A DNA stretch of 64,000 bases, from the NCBI GenBank assembly GCA_963782885.1, contig CAWALL010000004.1, positions 227,211 through 291,210 of the forward strand, read 5' to 3'. Source of the stretch: DATAOG01 sp963782885 (lineage in GTDB: Bacteria; Pseudomonadota; Alphaproteobacteria; Geminicoccales; Geminicoccaceae). The notes under the pieces were generated by a model that saw only the letters and a list, made by a program, of their open reading frames with translations, made no database searches and had not been told where the DNA came from. A program made the position numbers and the translations under genes. The stretch's first letter is position 1. Each line of letters starts with the position of its first letter. Positions 9,133-17,802 of this stretch are shown in pieces.

Positions 9133-9648
9133 CTAGCCCTCATAGGCGAGCAGGCTTGCGGCCGGGACCCGCAGGCGCCGCCGGCCATTCAAGCCGGTGA
9201 GCTCGATCAGAAAGGCCGCGGCTACGACCTCGGCGTCGATCTTAACCAAAAGCTCGGCGGTCGCGGCGGCGGTGCCTCCGGTCGCGATCAGGTCGTCAAC
9301 GATCACAACCCGGCTGCGCGCCGGAATCAAGTCGGCCGAGATCTCGATCGTGTCGCTGCCGTATTCGAGACTGTAAGCATGACCGACGACCGAGCCTGGC
9401 AGCTTGCCACGCTTGCGGACCATCGCAAAACCGATGCCGAGCCTGAGTGCCAGCGGGGCGGCGAAGATGAAGCCGCGCAATTCGATGCCGACCAGACGGT
9501 CGGGCCGGTGCGGCGCCACCAGCTGCGCCAGCCGCTCGATCGCTTCCTGAAAGGCGTCGGCGCGCTGTAACAGAGTCGAGATGTCGTAGAACAGGATTCC
9601 CGGCTTGGGGAAGTCGGGGATCTGACGAATCTGCGCTTTCAGGTCCAT
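9133..9648 (-). CDS. apt: Adenine phosphoribosyltransferase
   Basis: This 171-residue enzyme salvages adenine to AMP using PRPP. It begins MDLKAQIRQIPDFPKPGI, carries GIELRGFIFAAPLALRLG, and has the PRPP-binding loop VVIVDDLIATGGTAAA near residues 117-132. The ATG at 9646-9648 is chosen because GGAGG lies 7 bases upstream and the family starts here. The frame is open further upstream, but that extension has no family match. Confidence 0.96.
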   Translation of the reverse strand: MDLKAQIRQIPDFPKPGILFYDISTLLQRADAFQEAIERLAQLVAPHRPDRLVGIELRGFIFAAPLALRLGIGFAMVRKRGKLPGSVVGHAYSLEYGSDTIEISADLIPARSRVVIVDDLIATGGTAAATAELLVKIDAEVVAAAFLIELTGLNGRRRLRVPAASLLAYEG

Positions 9649-9770
9649 GACGCCGCCTCCCGGAGACTGCGTCCGGTTCATGCCACGGCCCGTGGCCGGC
9701 GGCCAAGTCCGGATGCGCCCTGCGGACGCCCGCCCGAGCAAGAAGGATCGGAAGGCGCCCGCGGATCGGC

Positions 9771-12062
9771 TCAACCGTTGTTGTAGTACTTGGTGTACTT
9801 GTCGTCGTAGTAGTAGCCGGAGTCGCGATAACCGTAGCGCGCATGCTTGCGCACGTTGACCCGGCTCAGCACGATGCCTGCAACGTCGGCGCCGGCCTCG
9901 ATCAGCTGCTTGACTCCCATCATCACGTCGTGCCGGCGCGTGCTGCCCCAGTGGACCAGGAACAGGGTCTTGTCGGTCATCTGCGACAGCACCCGGGCGT
10001 CCGAGACGCTGAGCACCGGCGGGCTGTCGATGATGACCAGGTCGAACCGGCCCGCGACCTCCTTGAGCAGGCGGCGCATCCGCTCCGACGCCAGGAGCGC
10101 CGCCGGATCGGGGACCGGACCGCCCGCGGTGACGAAGTGAGCGCCCGAACGCTCGTCCAGGAGCACCACCTCATTCAACTCTCGGTGCTGCAGCAAGACG
10201 TCGCTGAGCCCGCTCTGATTGGCGACGCCGGCCAGATCGTGCAGCCGCGGCCGCCTGATGTCGCAGTCGATGATCAGCGTCCGCCGACCGGACTGGGCGT
10301 GGATCCTGGCCAGGCACATCGCGATCGAGGTCTTGCCCTCGCTCGGGATCGAGGAGGTGACGAGGATGGTCTTCGGTGGCGCTCCCATGCTGGTAAGCAG
10401 CATCGCGGTCCGCAGGCTGCGGAGAGCTTCGCCGAAGGGTGAGTTCGGATTGTCCAGCACGTAGTCCTGGGGCGAGCCGTAGCGCTTGTCCAGCCCGACG
10501 ATCGCCGGCACCAAGCCGAGCGCCGGCAAGCCGATCAGATCTTCGATCTGCTCGGAGCTACGGAAGGTGTTATCCAGCCCTTCGAGCCCGAACACGGCCA
10601 GCGAGCCCACGAGTAACGCACCGGCGAGCGCAACCCCGAAGATCAGCTTACGGCGCGGATAGGTCGGCTCATCGGGCAGAGATGCACGCGAGATCACCTG
10701 GGCATCGGGCTCCTGCGCATTCTGCTGCGAGCTGATCTCCTTGACCCGGTTGATATAGGTCTCGAGCAGGTCGCGATCGGCGGTCGCCTCCCGCTGTAAG
10801 GCCTCGAGCCCGATCTCCGCCTCATTGTGTTGCGCCAGCTGGCTCTTCAGGCTCTCGATGCTGGATTGCAGCATGGCCTCGCGCGAGCGCCCGACCTGAA
10901 CCTCATCTCTCAGGCGCTGGGCGATCTGCTTGATTTCCCCCTGTTTGCGCTGCTCCAAGGTTTTCAGCTCAGCCTGCAGATTGAGCATCTGGGGGTGCCG
11001 CGGACCATACTCGCTCGACAGCTCCGCCCTTTGGCGATTCAGGTCCAGCTCGCGCGCCCTGAGTTCGGTCAACACCGGCGAGTCCAGCAGCTGCGCCGCC
11101 TGGTTCAGATCGGCGCCGGAATTGAGCAGCCGCTCGACCTGGCGCAGCTTGGCCTCCGACTGGGCGCGCTCGGCGCGCGAGGTCACCAGCTGGGTCGTCA
11201 GCTCGGTCAGCTGCTGCTGGTCCGGGGCCGCGCCCGCCAGCCCGTGCTGGCGCCGGTAGTCCTGCACCGCCTGCTCGGCGGAGGCGACGGTCGCGCGCAG
11301 GCGTTCGATCTCGTGATCGAGGAAGTCGCGGGCGCGACGCGACGCCGTCTGCTTGCTGTCGAGCTGTTCGTTCAGGTACAGCCTGGCCAGCGTGTTGGCA
11401 CCGAGGGCCGCGAGTGCAGGATCGGTAGAGACGAATTTCAGGCCGATCACCGTCGACCGATTAGCCGGCTCGGCCATGATGTTGTCCATCACGGACTCGA
11501 TGATCTGCGACCGGAGCAGCGCCGCCCGCTGCTGGTCTGTCATCTCCGCGCTCGACGACGTGGTCATCAGCGTATCCGCCCAGGCCTTCGGCAGATGGTC
11601 GAGCAGCCAAGCGGGCATCAAGCGGGCCGGATCGAGCCAGGCGGCAAAGTCGGCGGTCGTCGGTTGCAGCGCCGGATTGAATTCGGGCAAGAGGTGCAGA
11701 TTGAGCTGATCGACCAGCCGCTCCGCCATGCTCCGCGACTTGATCAGCAGGATCTGGCTCTGCAGGCTGTCCTCGCTGGGCGGCGAGCCGACCACGACGT
11801 CCGGGATGTTGGGCACGGCCTGCGCCGGCCGATCGTTGAGCATCACCAGGGCCTCGGCCTCGTAGGCCGGTGGCATGCGGCTGACGTAGGCCGCGGTCAA
11901 GCCCAACACGATCACCACGAAGCCGAGAAGAAAGAGCTTGCGCCGCCATAGCGTACGCCCGAGCCTGAACCAGTCCAGGTCGTCGCCACTCGAATCCCAA
12001 GTCACCCGCAGCCGAGACGGCTCATAGCCGATGCGCGGTGTGCTGTGGACGTCTATGGCCAT
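9771..12062 (-). CDS. Wzc-like polysaccharide tyrosine autokinase
   Basis: This 763-residue inner-membrane protein joins a Wzz/GumC chain-length domain to a cytoplasmic BY-kinase. The first membrane helix is LFLLGFVVIVLGLTAAYVS near residues 40-60. A long periplasmic coiled-coil follows (about 200-440), then a second helix (IFGVALAGALLVGSLAVFGL, about 480-500). The kinase part has Walker A SSIPSEGKTSIAM and Walker A' LIIDCDIRRPRLHDL near 565-600, then Walker B VIIDSPPVLS. The C-terminus is a tyrosine cluster typical of autophosphorylated BY-kinases (RYGYRDSGYYYDDKYTKYYN). It should control exopolysaccharide polymerisation or export. No wza, phosphatase or glycosyltransferase gene is adjacent. 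Confidence 0.94.
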   Translation of the reverse strand: MAIDVHSTPRIGYEPSRLRVTWDSSGDDLDWFRLGRTLWRRKLFLLGFVVIVLGLTAAYVSRMPPAYEAEALVMLNDRPAQAVPNIPDVVVGSPPSEDSLQSQILLIKSRSMAERLVDQLNLHLLPEFNPALQPTTADFAAWLDPARLMPAWLLDHLPKAWADTLMTTSSSAEMTDQQRAALLRSQIIESVMDNIMAEPANRSTVIGLKFVSTDPALAALGANTLARLYLNEQLDSKQTASRRARDFLDHEIERLRATVASAEQAVQDYRRQHGLAGAAPDQQQLTELTTQLVTSRAERAQSEAKLRQVERLLNSGADLNQAAQLLDSPVLTELRARELDLNRQRAELSSEYGPRHPQMLNLQAELKTLEQRKQGEIKQIAQRLRDEVQVGRSREAMLQSSIESLKSQLAQHNEAEIGLEALQREATADRDLLETYINRVKEISSQQNAQEPDAQVISRASLPDEPTYPRRKLIFGVALAGALLVGSLAVFGLEGLDNTFRSSEQIEDLIGLPALGLVPAIVGLDKRYGSPQDYVLDNPNSPFGEALRSLRTAMLLTSMGAPPKTILVTSSIPSEGKTSIAMCLARIHAQSGRRTLIIDCDIRRPRLHDLAGVANQSGLSDVLLQHRELNEVVLLDERSGAHFVTAGGPVPDPAALLASERMRRLLKEVAGRFDLVIIDSPPVLSVSDARVLSQMTDKTLFLVHWGSTRRHDVMMGVKQLIEAGADVAGIVLSRVNVRKHARYGYRDSGYYYDDKYTKYYNNG

Positions 12063-12455
12063 CGCGTCATCCTACCCTGCACCTAGCCCCAAGCTAGCTC
12101 GATCAAGCCGCACATGAGGGCGGCGCGTCTGCACCGCAACCGACCGATCACACTATATACGCTGAGTGTGGCAGCCTTGCTCCACAATCCCCCTGCGGCG
12201 TACGATACCATTCCCGGTGCGTGGCGGTGCCTTCGGGATAACACCTGCCTTGCAATCGGCGCGCCAACCCGCAGGCCACACCCTTGGCGGCCCCGAAAGT
12301 GGCCCATCCGTGAAAGATCCTCGATACGAGCTTCATACTTGCAGTTTATTGACGTTTGGTTAGCAGTGGGCGGTGCCGTAAGCGTTTTGCACTTTATTAC
12401 AAATCCTCTAAAATCTCAATCCCGAACGTCGACTCGCGTGGAGGTTGCAGGCGCA
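12063..12455. other. Divergent control region, A+T-richer
   Basis: This 393-base gap separates the start of the autokinase gene from the proposed start of the DUF192 gene. The part at 12340-12425 is distinctly A+T-richer than its surroundings, as expected for promoters. The frame of the DUF192 gene stays open through much of this gap, but the encoded residues look random. I see no repeat or clear operator. Confidence 0.4.
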
Positions 12456-12986
12456 TTGACCAGCACCGACGGCTTAATCTCCTCGTTGCGCGGGCGGCGG
12501 CCGGGGCCGCCGATCCTTCGCCTGATCACGGTCGCGGCGCTGGCCTTCGCACTGGCGGCGATCGGCACCCCGCCCGACTTCGACCACGATCGGTTGACGA
12601 TCGTGAGCTCGGCCGGACGGTTCGAGTTCCAGGTCGAGCTGGCCACCACCCCGGACCAGCGGGCATACGGCCTGATGTTCCGGGAAAGCCTGTCGGACGA
12701 CCATGGCATGCTGTTCGATTTCGGCCACCCCCAACCGGTCGCGATGTGGATGCGCAACACCTATATCCCGCTCGACATGCTGTTCATTCACGCCGACGGT
12801 CGGATCGGCCGGATCGTGCACGAGGCCCAGCCCCTTTCGGACACGGTGCTGGATTCCGGCGAGCCGGTTCGCGCTGTTCTCGAGCTGCGCGGCGGACTCA
12901 CAACCGAACTCGGCATCGAGCCGGGCGATCGCGTCGCCCATCGCTTGTTCGGAAAATCTAGCGCGCCATCCACCGCGCCTCAGTGA
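12456..12986 (+). CDS. DUF192 family exported protein
   Basis: This 176-residue protein has one hydrophobic N-terminal segment (ILRLITVAALAFALAAIG), probably a signal peptide or anchor. A complete DUF192 domain follows: FQVELATTPDQRAYGLMFRE, MLFDFGHPQPVAMWMRNTYI, PLDMLFIHADGRI and a C-terminal ELGIEPGDRV. The family is small, periplasmic and without an established enzymatic role. I chose the TTG at 12456 because GGAGG lies about 11 bases upstream and the family signal peptide follows. Longer starts up to 12114 are possible but add atypical sequence. The last 7 bases overlap the convergent aminotransferase gene. Confidence 0.82.
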   Translation: MTSTDGLISSLRGRRPGPPILRLITVAALAFALAAIGTPPDFDHDRLTIVSSAGRFEFQVELATTPDQRAYGLMFRESLSDDHGMLFDFGHPQPVAMWMRNTYIPLDMLFIHADGRIGRIVHEAQPLSDTVLDSGEPVRAVLELRGGLTTELGIEPGDRVAHRLFGKSSAPSTAPQ

Positions 12987-14182
12987 AGCGCTTCACAGGC
13001 GTGCACAATCCGGCGACACGCTTCCTCCAGGAGCTCGGTCGAGGTGGCGTAGGAGATCCTGAAGTAGGGGTCCATGCCGAAGGCAGTGCCCTGCACGACG
13101 GCGACGCCGACGCTCTCGAGCAGATAGCGGACAAAGCCCTCGCTGTCGGCTAAGACATCGCCGTTCGGCGTTCGCCGGCCGATCGCGCCGGCGCAGCTGG
13201 GATAGACGTAGAACGCGCCCTCGGGCCGGTGACAGCGCAGTGCTGGTGACCGGTTCAGCATGTCGACGACGAGGTCACGCCGGCGTTTGAAAGTCGCTAC
13301 CCACCCGGGAAGGAAGTCCTGTGGTCCGGTCAGCGCTGCGACCGTCGCCGCCTGGCTGATCGAGCAGGGATTGGACGTGCTCTGCGACTGGACCTTGGCC
13401 ATCGCCCGGATCAGCTCGGCGGGACCGCCGGCGTAGCCGATCCGCCAGCCGGTCATGGCGTAGGCCTTGGCGACCCCGTTCATGGTCAAGCAGCGGGGCC
13501 GGAGCTCGGGCTCGACCGCGAGCGGCGTCACGAACCGGAAGTCGTCGTAGACCAGGTGCTCGTAGATGTCGTCGGTCAGCAGCCAGACCTGCGGATGGCG
13601 GCGCAGCACGTCGGTCAGCTCGCGCAGCTCCGCTTCGGTGTAGGCGGCACCGGTCGGATTGCTCGGTGAGTTCAGGATCAGCCATTTGGTCCGGGGCGTG
13701 ATCGCCGCCCCGAGATCCTCCGGTCGCAGCTTGAAGCCGGTTTGATCGGGGCACGTCACCCTGACCGGAGTGCCGCCAGCGAGCAACACCATGTCGGGAT
13801 AGGACACCCAGTACGGCGCGGGGATCACGACCTCATCGCCCGGGTCGAGGGTCGCCATCATAGCGTTATAGATGATCTGCTTGCCGCCGCTGCCGACGCT
13901 GATCTCGTCGAGCCCGAACTCGAGGCCGTTCTCACGTCGGAACTTGGCTGCGACTGCCGCCTTGAGTTCCGGCGTGCCGTCGACGGCGGTGTACTTGGTC
14001 TGGCCGTCGCGGATCGCGGCGATCGCCGCCTCCTTGATGCTGTCCGGCGTGTCGAAGTCGGGCTCGCCGGCGCCGAGCCCGATCACGTCGCGGCCCGCGG
14101 CCTTGAGCTCGCGCGCCAGACTGGTCACCGCGATCGTCGGCGATGGTTTGATCGCGGCCAAACGACGCGCGATGATCGACAT
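12980..14182 (-). CDS. aatA: Pyridoxal-phosphate aspartate aminotransferase
   Basis: This 400-residue class I aminotransferase has the alphaproteobacterial AspC/AatA layout. Features are GLGAGEPDFDTPDSIKEAA near residue 35, GGKQIIYNAM, LNSPSNPTGAAYTEAEL near 175, the lysine that binds PLP in MNGVAKAYAMTGWRIGYAGG near 238, and an RISYAT stretch near the end that would bind the substrate carboxylate. It should interconvert aspartate and 2-oxoglutarate with oxaloacetate and glutamate. It stands alone, convergent with the DUF192 gene. Confidence 0.94.
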   Translation of the reverse strand: MSIIARRLAAIKPSPTIAVTSLARELKAAGRDVIGLGAGEPDFDTPDSIKEAAIAAIRDGQTKYTAVDGTPELKAAVAAKFRRENGLEFGLDEISVGSGGKQIIYNAMMATLDPGDEVVIPAPYWVSYPDMVLLAGGTPVRVTCPDQTGFKLRPEDLGAAITPRTKWLILNSPSNPTGAAYTEAELRELTDVLRRHPQVWLLTDDIYEHLVYDDFRFVTPLAVEPELRPRCLTMNGVAKAYAMTGWRIGYAGGPAELIRAMAKVQSQSTSNPCSISQAATVAALTGPQDFLPGWVATFKRRRDLVVDMLNRSPALRCHRPEGAFYVYPSCAGAIGRRTPNGDVLADSEGFVRYLLESVGVAVVQGTAFGMDPYFRISYATSTELLEEACRRIVHACEALH

Positions 14183-14337
14183 GGGCGGCGGCTCCAGTAA
14201 GTCAATCGAACGCGCTGAACTTAGAGAGCTGCGCCCGCCTCCGCAATCTCTGCCTCAGGCGCCGGATCGGCGATGGCCTCGGCAGCCAAGCGCTGCGCCG
14301 CTTTGCCGCGGGTGCACAGGGTACGGCCAGACTACGT

Positions 14338-15057
14338 CTATCGACCGCGGACGATCGCGATCGCGCCAGGCGGTGCCGGCTTGGGGTCACGAGTTGGTTG
14401 AATCAGGTGCCGGCGCGCCGGCGGATCGTCAGCGACTTCCGCCGATTCTGACTGAGCCACGGCTCCGGCCATCCGGACCCGGGCCGCGATCTGATCGTGG
14501 CGCAGCTCCTGCCAGCGGCGATAGACTTTGGCTCGATAGGCCTGCCCGCGATCAGGGTCGCTGGAATGGTAGCGTGCGGTCGCGCGCGCCCAGGAGCGGG
14601 TCTCGAGCCTCAGCTGCTTCAGGAACTTCGCGCCATAGGCAATGTTGCTGGCCGGATCGAGCGCCTCCTCGAGGGAGGCGAAGGCATCGCCGTGGTAGCC
14701 GAGATTGACCTGCATGCAGCCGACGTCGATGTTCGACCGACCGCGCGCGCGCAGTTCTTTGACCTTGCGGAGCGCGTCGTGCTTGGTCCGCAGGTAGAAG
14801 GTGTCCGGTCCCGCGGTCACGGTCCAGGGCCAGGCCTGAGTCCGGCGATCCTCGGGCAGCCATCGGCCCAATTCAACGAGCGCCACGGCGCGCACCAGAC
14901 CCGGGGGAATGCCCTCGGTGCGCTCGGTCTGGTCGGCAAGCGCCCCACAGACGTCGGGCAGTCCGGCGCCGGCAGGCAAGGCTGGCATCAAGCTCGACGC
15001 GATGAGGGCGAGCATCGCTATGGCTCGACCGAGCGTTATGGTGAATTGCTTCGCCAC
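14338..15057 (-). CDS. Exported lytic transglycosylase-like protein
   Basis: This 239-residue protein has a signal peptide (IAMLALIASSLMPALPAGA) and an SLT-type domain of about 150 residues. The likely catalytic glutamate is Glu62 in LVRAVALVELGRW, and the family motif SNIDVGCMQVNLGYH follows near residue 110. Next come DPASNIAYGAKFLKQL and a segment rich in ARYHSSDPDRGQAY. The C-terminal 40 residues are proline-rich and probably disordered. It should cut peptidoglycan glycan strands in the periplasm. It is not in a flagellar or secretion cluster here. Confidence 0.87.
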   Translation of the reverse strand: MAKQFTITLGRAIAMLALIASSLMPALPAGAGLPDVCGALADQTERTEGIPPGLVRAVALVELGRWLPEDRRTQAWPWTVTAGPDTFYLRTKHDALRKVKELRARGRSNIDVGCMQVNLGYHGDAFASLEEALDPASNIAYGAKFLKQLRLETRSWARATARYHSSDPDRGQAYRAKVYRRWQELRHDQIAARVRMAGAVAQSESAEVADDPPARRHLIQPTRDPKPAPPGAIAIVRGR

Positions 15058-15175
15058 CCGGCGATCATCGCGATCCCGGGTTAGGATTCGGTTGCCAAGC
15101 CGATGCCGGCGTGCCCGTCAGCGGATGTCTGACTACCTCCGGCCCCGAGCCTTCAACTCGACGGCGCGACTCGGC

Positions 15176-16051
15176 TCACTCGGCAGCCGCCGGACGCGGC
15201 ACCATCTCCTCGGCGACGAACGCCGCGAGATCGGCCAACAACTCGCGCAGGCCGCGCTCCAGACCGTGCCCCATGGGCCAGGGTTCGCGCGTGCGCTCCT
15301 CCATGAATAGGCCGCGTCGGAGCTCGATTTGCAGCGCATGAACACCGACCTCCGGTCGGCCATAGCGGGTGGTGATGTGGCCGCCGGCATAGGGTCGATT
15401 GCGCGCGACCTGAAAACCTTGTCGGCGCAGCACGGCCTCGACCCGCTCCACGATCGCCGGCGCACAGCTGCGGCCGAACCGGTCGCCGAGGGCGAAGTCG
15501 ACTTCGCCATGGGAAGGCCCGTTCGCCGCGAAGCCCGGCATCGAATGGCAGTCCAGGAGCAAAACTACGCCGAACGCTTGGTGGGCCCGGCGCAGAAGGC
15601 TCTCCAGGGCTTGATGGTAGGGCCAATACGCCAGACGGACACGTCGCTCGGCCTCGCCGAAGTCGAGCCGAACGCGGTAGATCGGCTTGCCGCCGATCCG
15701 GCTCGGGATCGTGCCGAGCCCGGCCCTGGCCTTGGCCGAGCCGGCATTGACATGGCCCGGCAGCGGGCCGTCGAACAATTCAGCGTCGAGCTCGAACGCT
15801 TCCCGGTTGGGGTCGACGTAGGCGCGGGCAAAACGCGCCCGCAGCAGCGGCGCCCCGACCTCCGGCGCACAGGCAAACAGGCGGTCGATCCAGCCGTCCT
15901 CGAGACAACGCAGCTGGCTCCGCTCGAACCGGACCGCGCGCAGCAGGCTCGGCGGGTAGATGTCGCCACTATGCGGTGAAGAAATGACCAGCGGCGCCAA
16001 GCCGGTCGCGGGCTCGAGGACCTCAATCGGCGGGCCTAGCTCGGGCGTCAT
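15176..16051 (-). CDS. N-formylglutamate amidohydrolase
   Basis: This 291-residue protein belongs to the N-formylglutamate amidohydrolase (HutG-like) family, which releases formate from N-formylglutamate at the end of one histidine breakdown route. Motifs are LVISSPHSGDIYP near residue 20, ARAYVDPNREAFELD, LLLDCHSMPGF near 165, and GGHITTRYGRPEVGVHALQIE. No other hut gene is adjacent, so the physiological substrate may differ. The frame extends 28 codons further upstream, but family members start close to residue MTPELGPP, which I chose. No clear ribosome site decides it. Confidence 0.88.
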   Translation of the reverse strand: MTPELGPPIEVLEPATGLAPLVISSPHSGDIYPPSLLRAVRFERSQLRCLEDGWIDRLFACAPEVGAPLLRARFARAYVDPNREAFELDAELFDGPLPGHVNAGSAKARAGLGTIPSRIGGKPIYRVRLDFGEAERRVRLAYWPYHQALESLLRRAHQAFGVVLLLDCHSMPGFAANGPSHGEVDFALGDRFGRSCAPAIVERVEAVLRRQGFQVARNRPYAGGHITTRYGRPEVGVHALQIELRRGLFMEERTREPWPMGHGLERGLRELLADLAAFVAEEMVPRPAAAE

Positions 16052-16169
16052 CCTGGCGGGGCTACGACCTTGGGTGGCGGTGCTGCGACCGGTGTGTGGC
16101 ACGAGCATGACACCACAAGGCCCGTGCGACCGCAAGCGTCGACGGCAGGGCGTGTCCGTAGCACGAGGT

Positions 16170-17499
16170 ATGTCCGGGTTTGGTAGCTCACGATCTGTCC
16201 GGTTCAGGAGAATCGGGGAGGTCGCGTGCTGGCGGAGGTTCGGGTGGCTCGGAGCGTCGAGGCGATCGGTCGGTGGCGGCGCGGGGCTTAAGCTGTGGCG
16301 AGGCGGCGGAGGTGCTGGGGATGAGCGAGCGGCGCTGCCGCCGGCGGCGCGACCGCCACGAGGCGCAGGGGGAAGGCCTGATCGATCGGCGCCGAGGCCG
16401 GGTCTCGGGCCGGCGGCTGGCGGTCGACCGGATCGAGGGGCTGCTGGAGCCGTACCGGACGCGCTACGTCGACTTCACCGTCAAACACTTCCACGAGCGG
16501 CTGCGGGCCGAGCACAGGTTCGAGCTCGGCGACAGCTGGACCAAGCGCATCTTGCAGGCCGCCGGTTTGGTCAGGCGGGCGCCGAAGCGCTCGGCGCACC
16601 GCAAGCGACGGCCGCGCCGACCGTTGCCGGGCATGATGCTGTTCCGGGACGGCTCGACCCACGCGTGGCTCGGCGGCCGGCCGCCGGTCGACCTGATCGT
16701 CACCCTCGACGATCCGACCAGCGGGCTCTGCTCCGCCTTCCTGGTCGAGGAGCAAGGGCGTTCTCGAGCTGGCGCGGCCTGGCCGAGGTGATCGGCCGGC
16801 ACCGCCGGTTCTGCTCGCTCTACACCGACCGCGGCAGCCACTCTTTCGTGCCGCCCAAGGCCGGCTGAAGGTGGCGCGGGGTCAGCCGACCCAGGTCGGG
16901 CGTGCCCTCGAGCAGCTCGGCATCGAGCCCATTCCGTCGTCCTCGCCGGAGGCGCGTGGCCGCATGGGAGCGGGTCTTCGGCACGCTGCAGAACCGGCTG
17001 CCGCAAGAGCTCCGCCGGGCCGGGGGCCAGATCGGTCGAGGCCGCCGACCGCTGCCTCGCCGAGGCTTTCGTGGCCGATCACAACGCCCGCTTCGCGGTC
17101 GCCGCGGCCGAGTCCGGCAGCGCGTTCGTGCCCTACGCCGGCGGCCTCGCCGAGGTTCTCCGGGTGCCGGTCGAGCGCGTGGTCGGCAACGACAACTGCG
17201 GGCGCTACGACGGCCGCGGTCTGCAGATCCCGCCGCAACGGCCCCGGCACCACGTCGTCAAGGTCAAGGTGCGGGCGCCCGCCTACGGGGACGGCCGGCT
17301 CGCCGTCTTTCACGGCCCGCGCCGCCTGGCGCGCTACCAGCCCGATGGCCACCTCGCGGGCACCGACGCGATGAGCAAACCCGCTGAGCCCGCTCGGCGG
17401 CGGGCCCGATGGACTTGCCGGACAACGCTCCGCGCTGCCCACAACCCCACCGGGCCAACAGCAGCAGCGGACATTTGACGGGCGACAAAAACCGGGCAT
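16170..17499 (+). mobile_element. Decayed ISNCY-type insertion sequence
   Basis: The limits are set by an imperfect 18-base inverted repeat: ATGTCCGGGTTTGGTAGC at 16170-16187 and, on the other strand, its partner at 17482-17499, with 13 of 18 positions matching. Between them lies a transposase readable only by moving between frames. No clear target-site duplication was seen. The element is dead and old, and lies just upstream of tRNA-Val. Confidence 0.7.
16180..17478 (+). pseudogene. ISNCY-type transposase with multiple frameshifts
   Basis: Transposase pieces occur in successive frames. The first has an N-terminal helix-turn-helix (LSCGEAAEVLGMSERRCRRR) and DGSTHAWLGGRPPVDLIVTLDDPTS, up to about 16755. 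After a shift comes WRGLAEVIGRHRRFCSLYTDRGSH, ended by a stop near 16866. Another frame carries PTQVGRALEQLGIEPIPSSS, then a shift near 16965 leads to WERVFGTLQNRLPQEL. The last piece (DHNARFAVAAAESGSAFVP onward) runs to 17478. At least three or four frame changes and a stop mean no active enzyme. The type was judged from motif order, without a database search. Confidence 0.75.
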
Positions 17500-17568
17500 C
17501 TTTAAGTGCTATTGACAGCATCGACGGCAGGGCAAGCGCTCCGCCGGCTCGGTTGCGTACGCGCGAGG

Positions 17569-17597
17569 TTGAAAGCCGGGCCATTTCGATTTACCTA
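17569..17597 (+). promoter_or_regulatory. Possible tRNA-Val promoter
   Basis: TTGAAA at 17569-17574 and TACCTA at 17592-17597 are 17 bases apart. The -10 element ends 9 bases before the tRNA, as expected for a tRNA promoter. The -10 match is weak. Confidence 0.4.
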
Positions 17598-17606
17598 CGG
17601 GGCCGT

Positions 17607-17681
17607 GGGCGCTTAGCTCAGCGGGAGAGCACTACGTTGACATCGTAGGGGTCGCTGGTTCAATCCCAGCAGCGCCCACCA
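17607..17681 (+). tRNA. tRNA-Val (anticodon GAC)
   Basis: The cloverleaf folds by hand. The acceptor stem GGGCGCT (17607-17613) pairs with AGCGCCC (17671-17677). The D arm is GCTC/GAGC. The anticodon stem is CTACG/CGTAG with loop TTGACAT, giving anticodon GAC at 17639-17641. The T arm is GCTGG/CCAGC with loop TTCAATC. The discriminator is A and the CCA end is encoded (17679-17681). It reads GUC and GUU valine codons. A dead insertion sequence ends about 100 bases upstream. Confidence 0.95.
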
Positions 17682-17802
17682 CCCCACGGCGCCGCAGCTC
17701 CGAGGTCAACTCGGGGCAGGTGGCATGGTGGCTTGTCGCTTGCAGACCACTTCCGTAACTTCCAATTGGTGGAGTGCGTTGCGTGATAAACTGGAGCGAA
17801 GT

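Noticed and set aside
10827..11951. 374-codon open frame on + strand
   Set aside because: Antisense to the coiled-coil part of the tyrosine autokinase.
17607..17681. tRNA-Val as attachment site of the phage cassette
   Set aside because: No copy of the tRNA 3' end was found at either border of the cassette, and 10 kb of lipid genes lie between.
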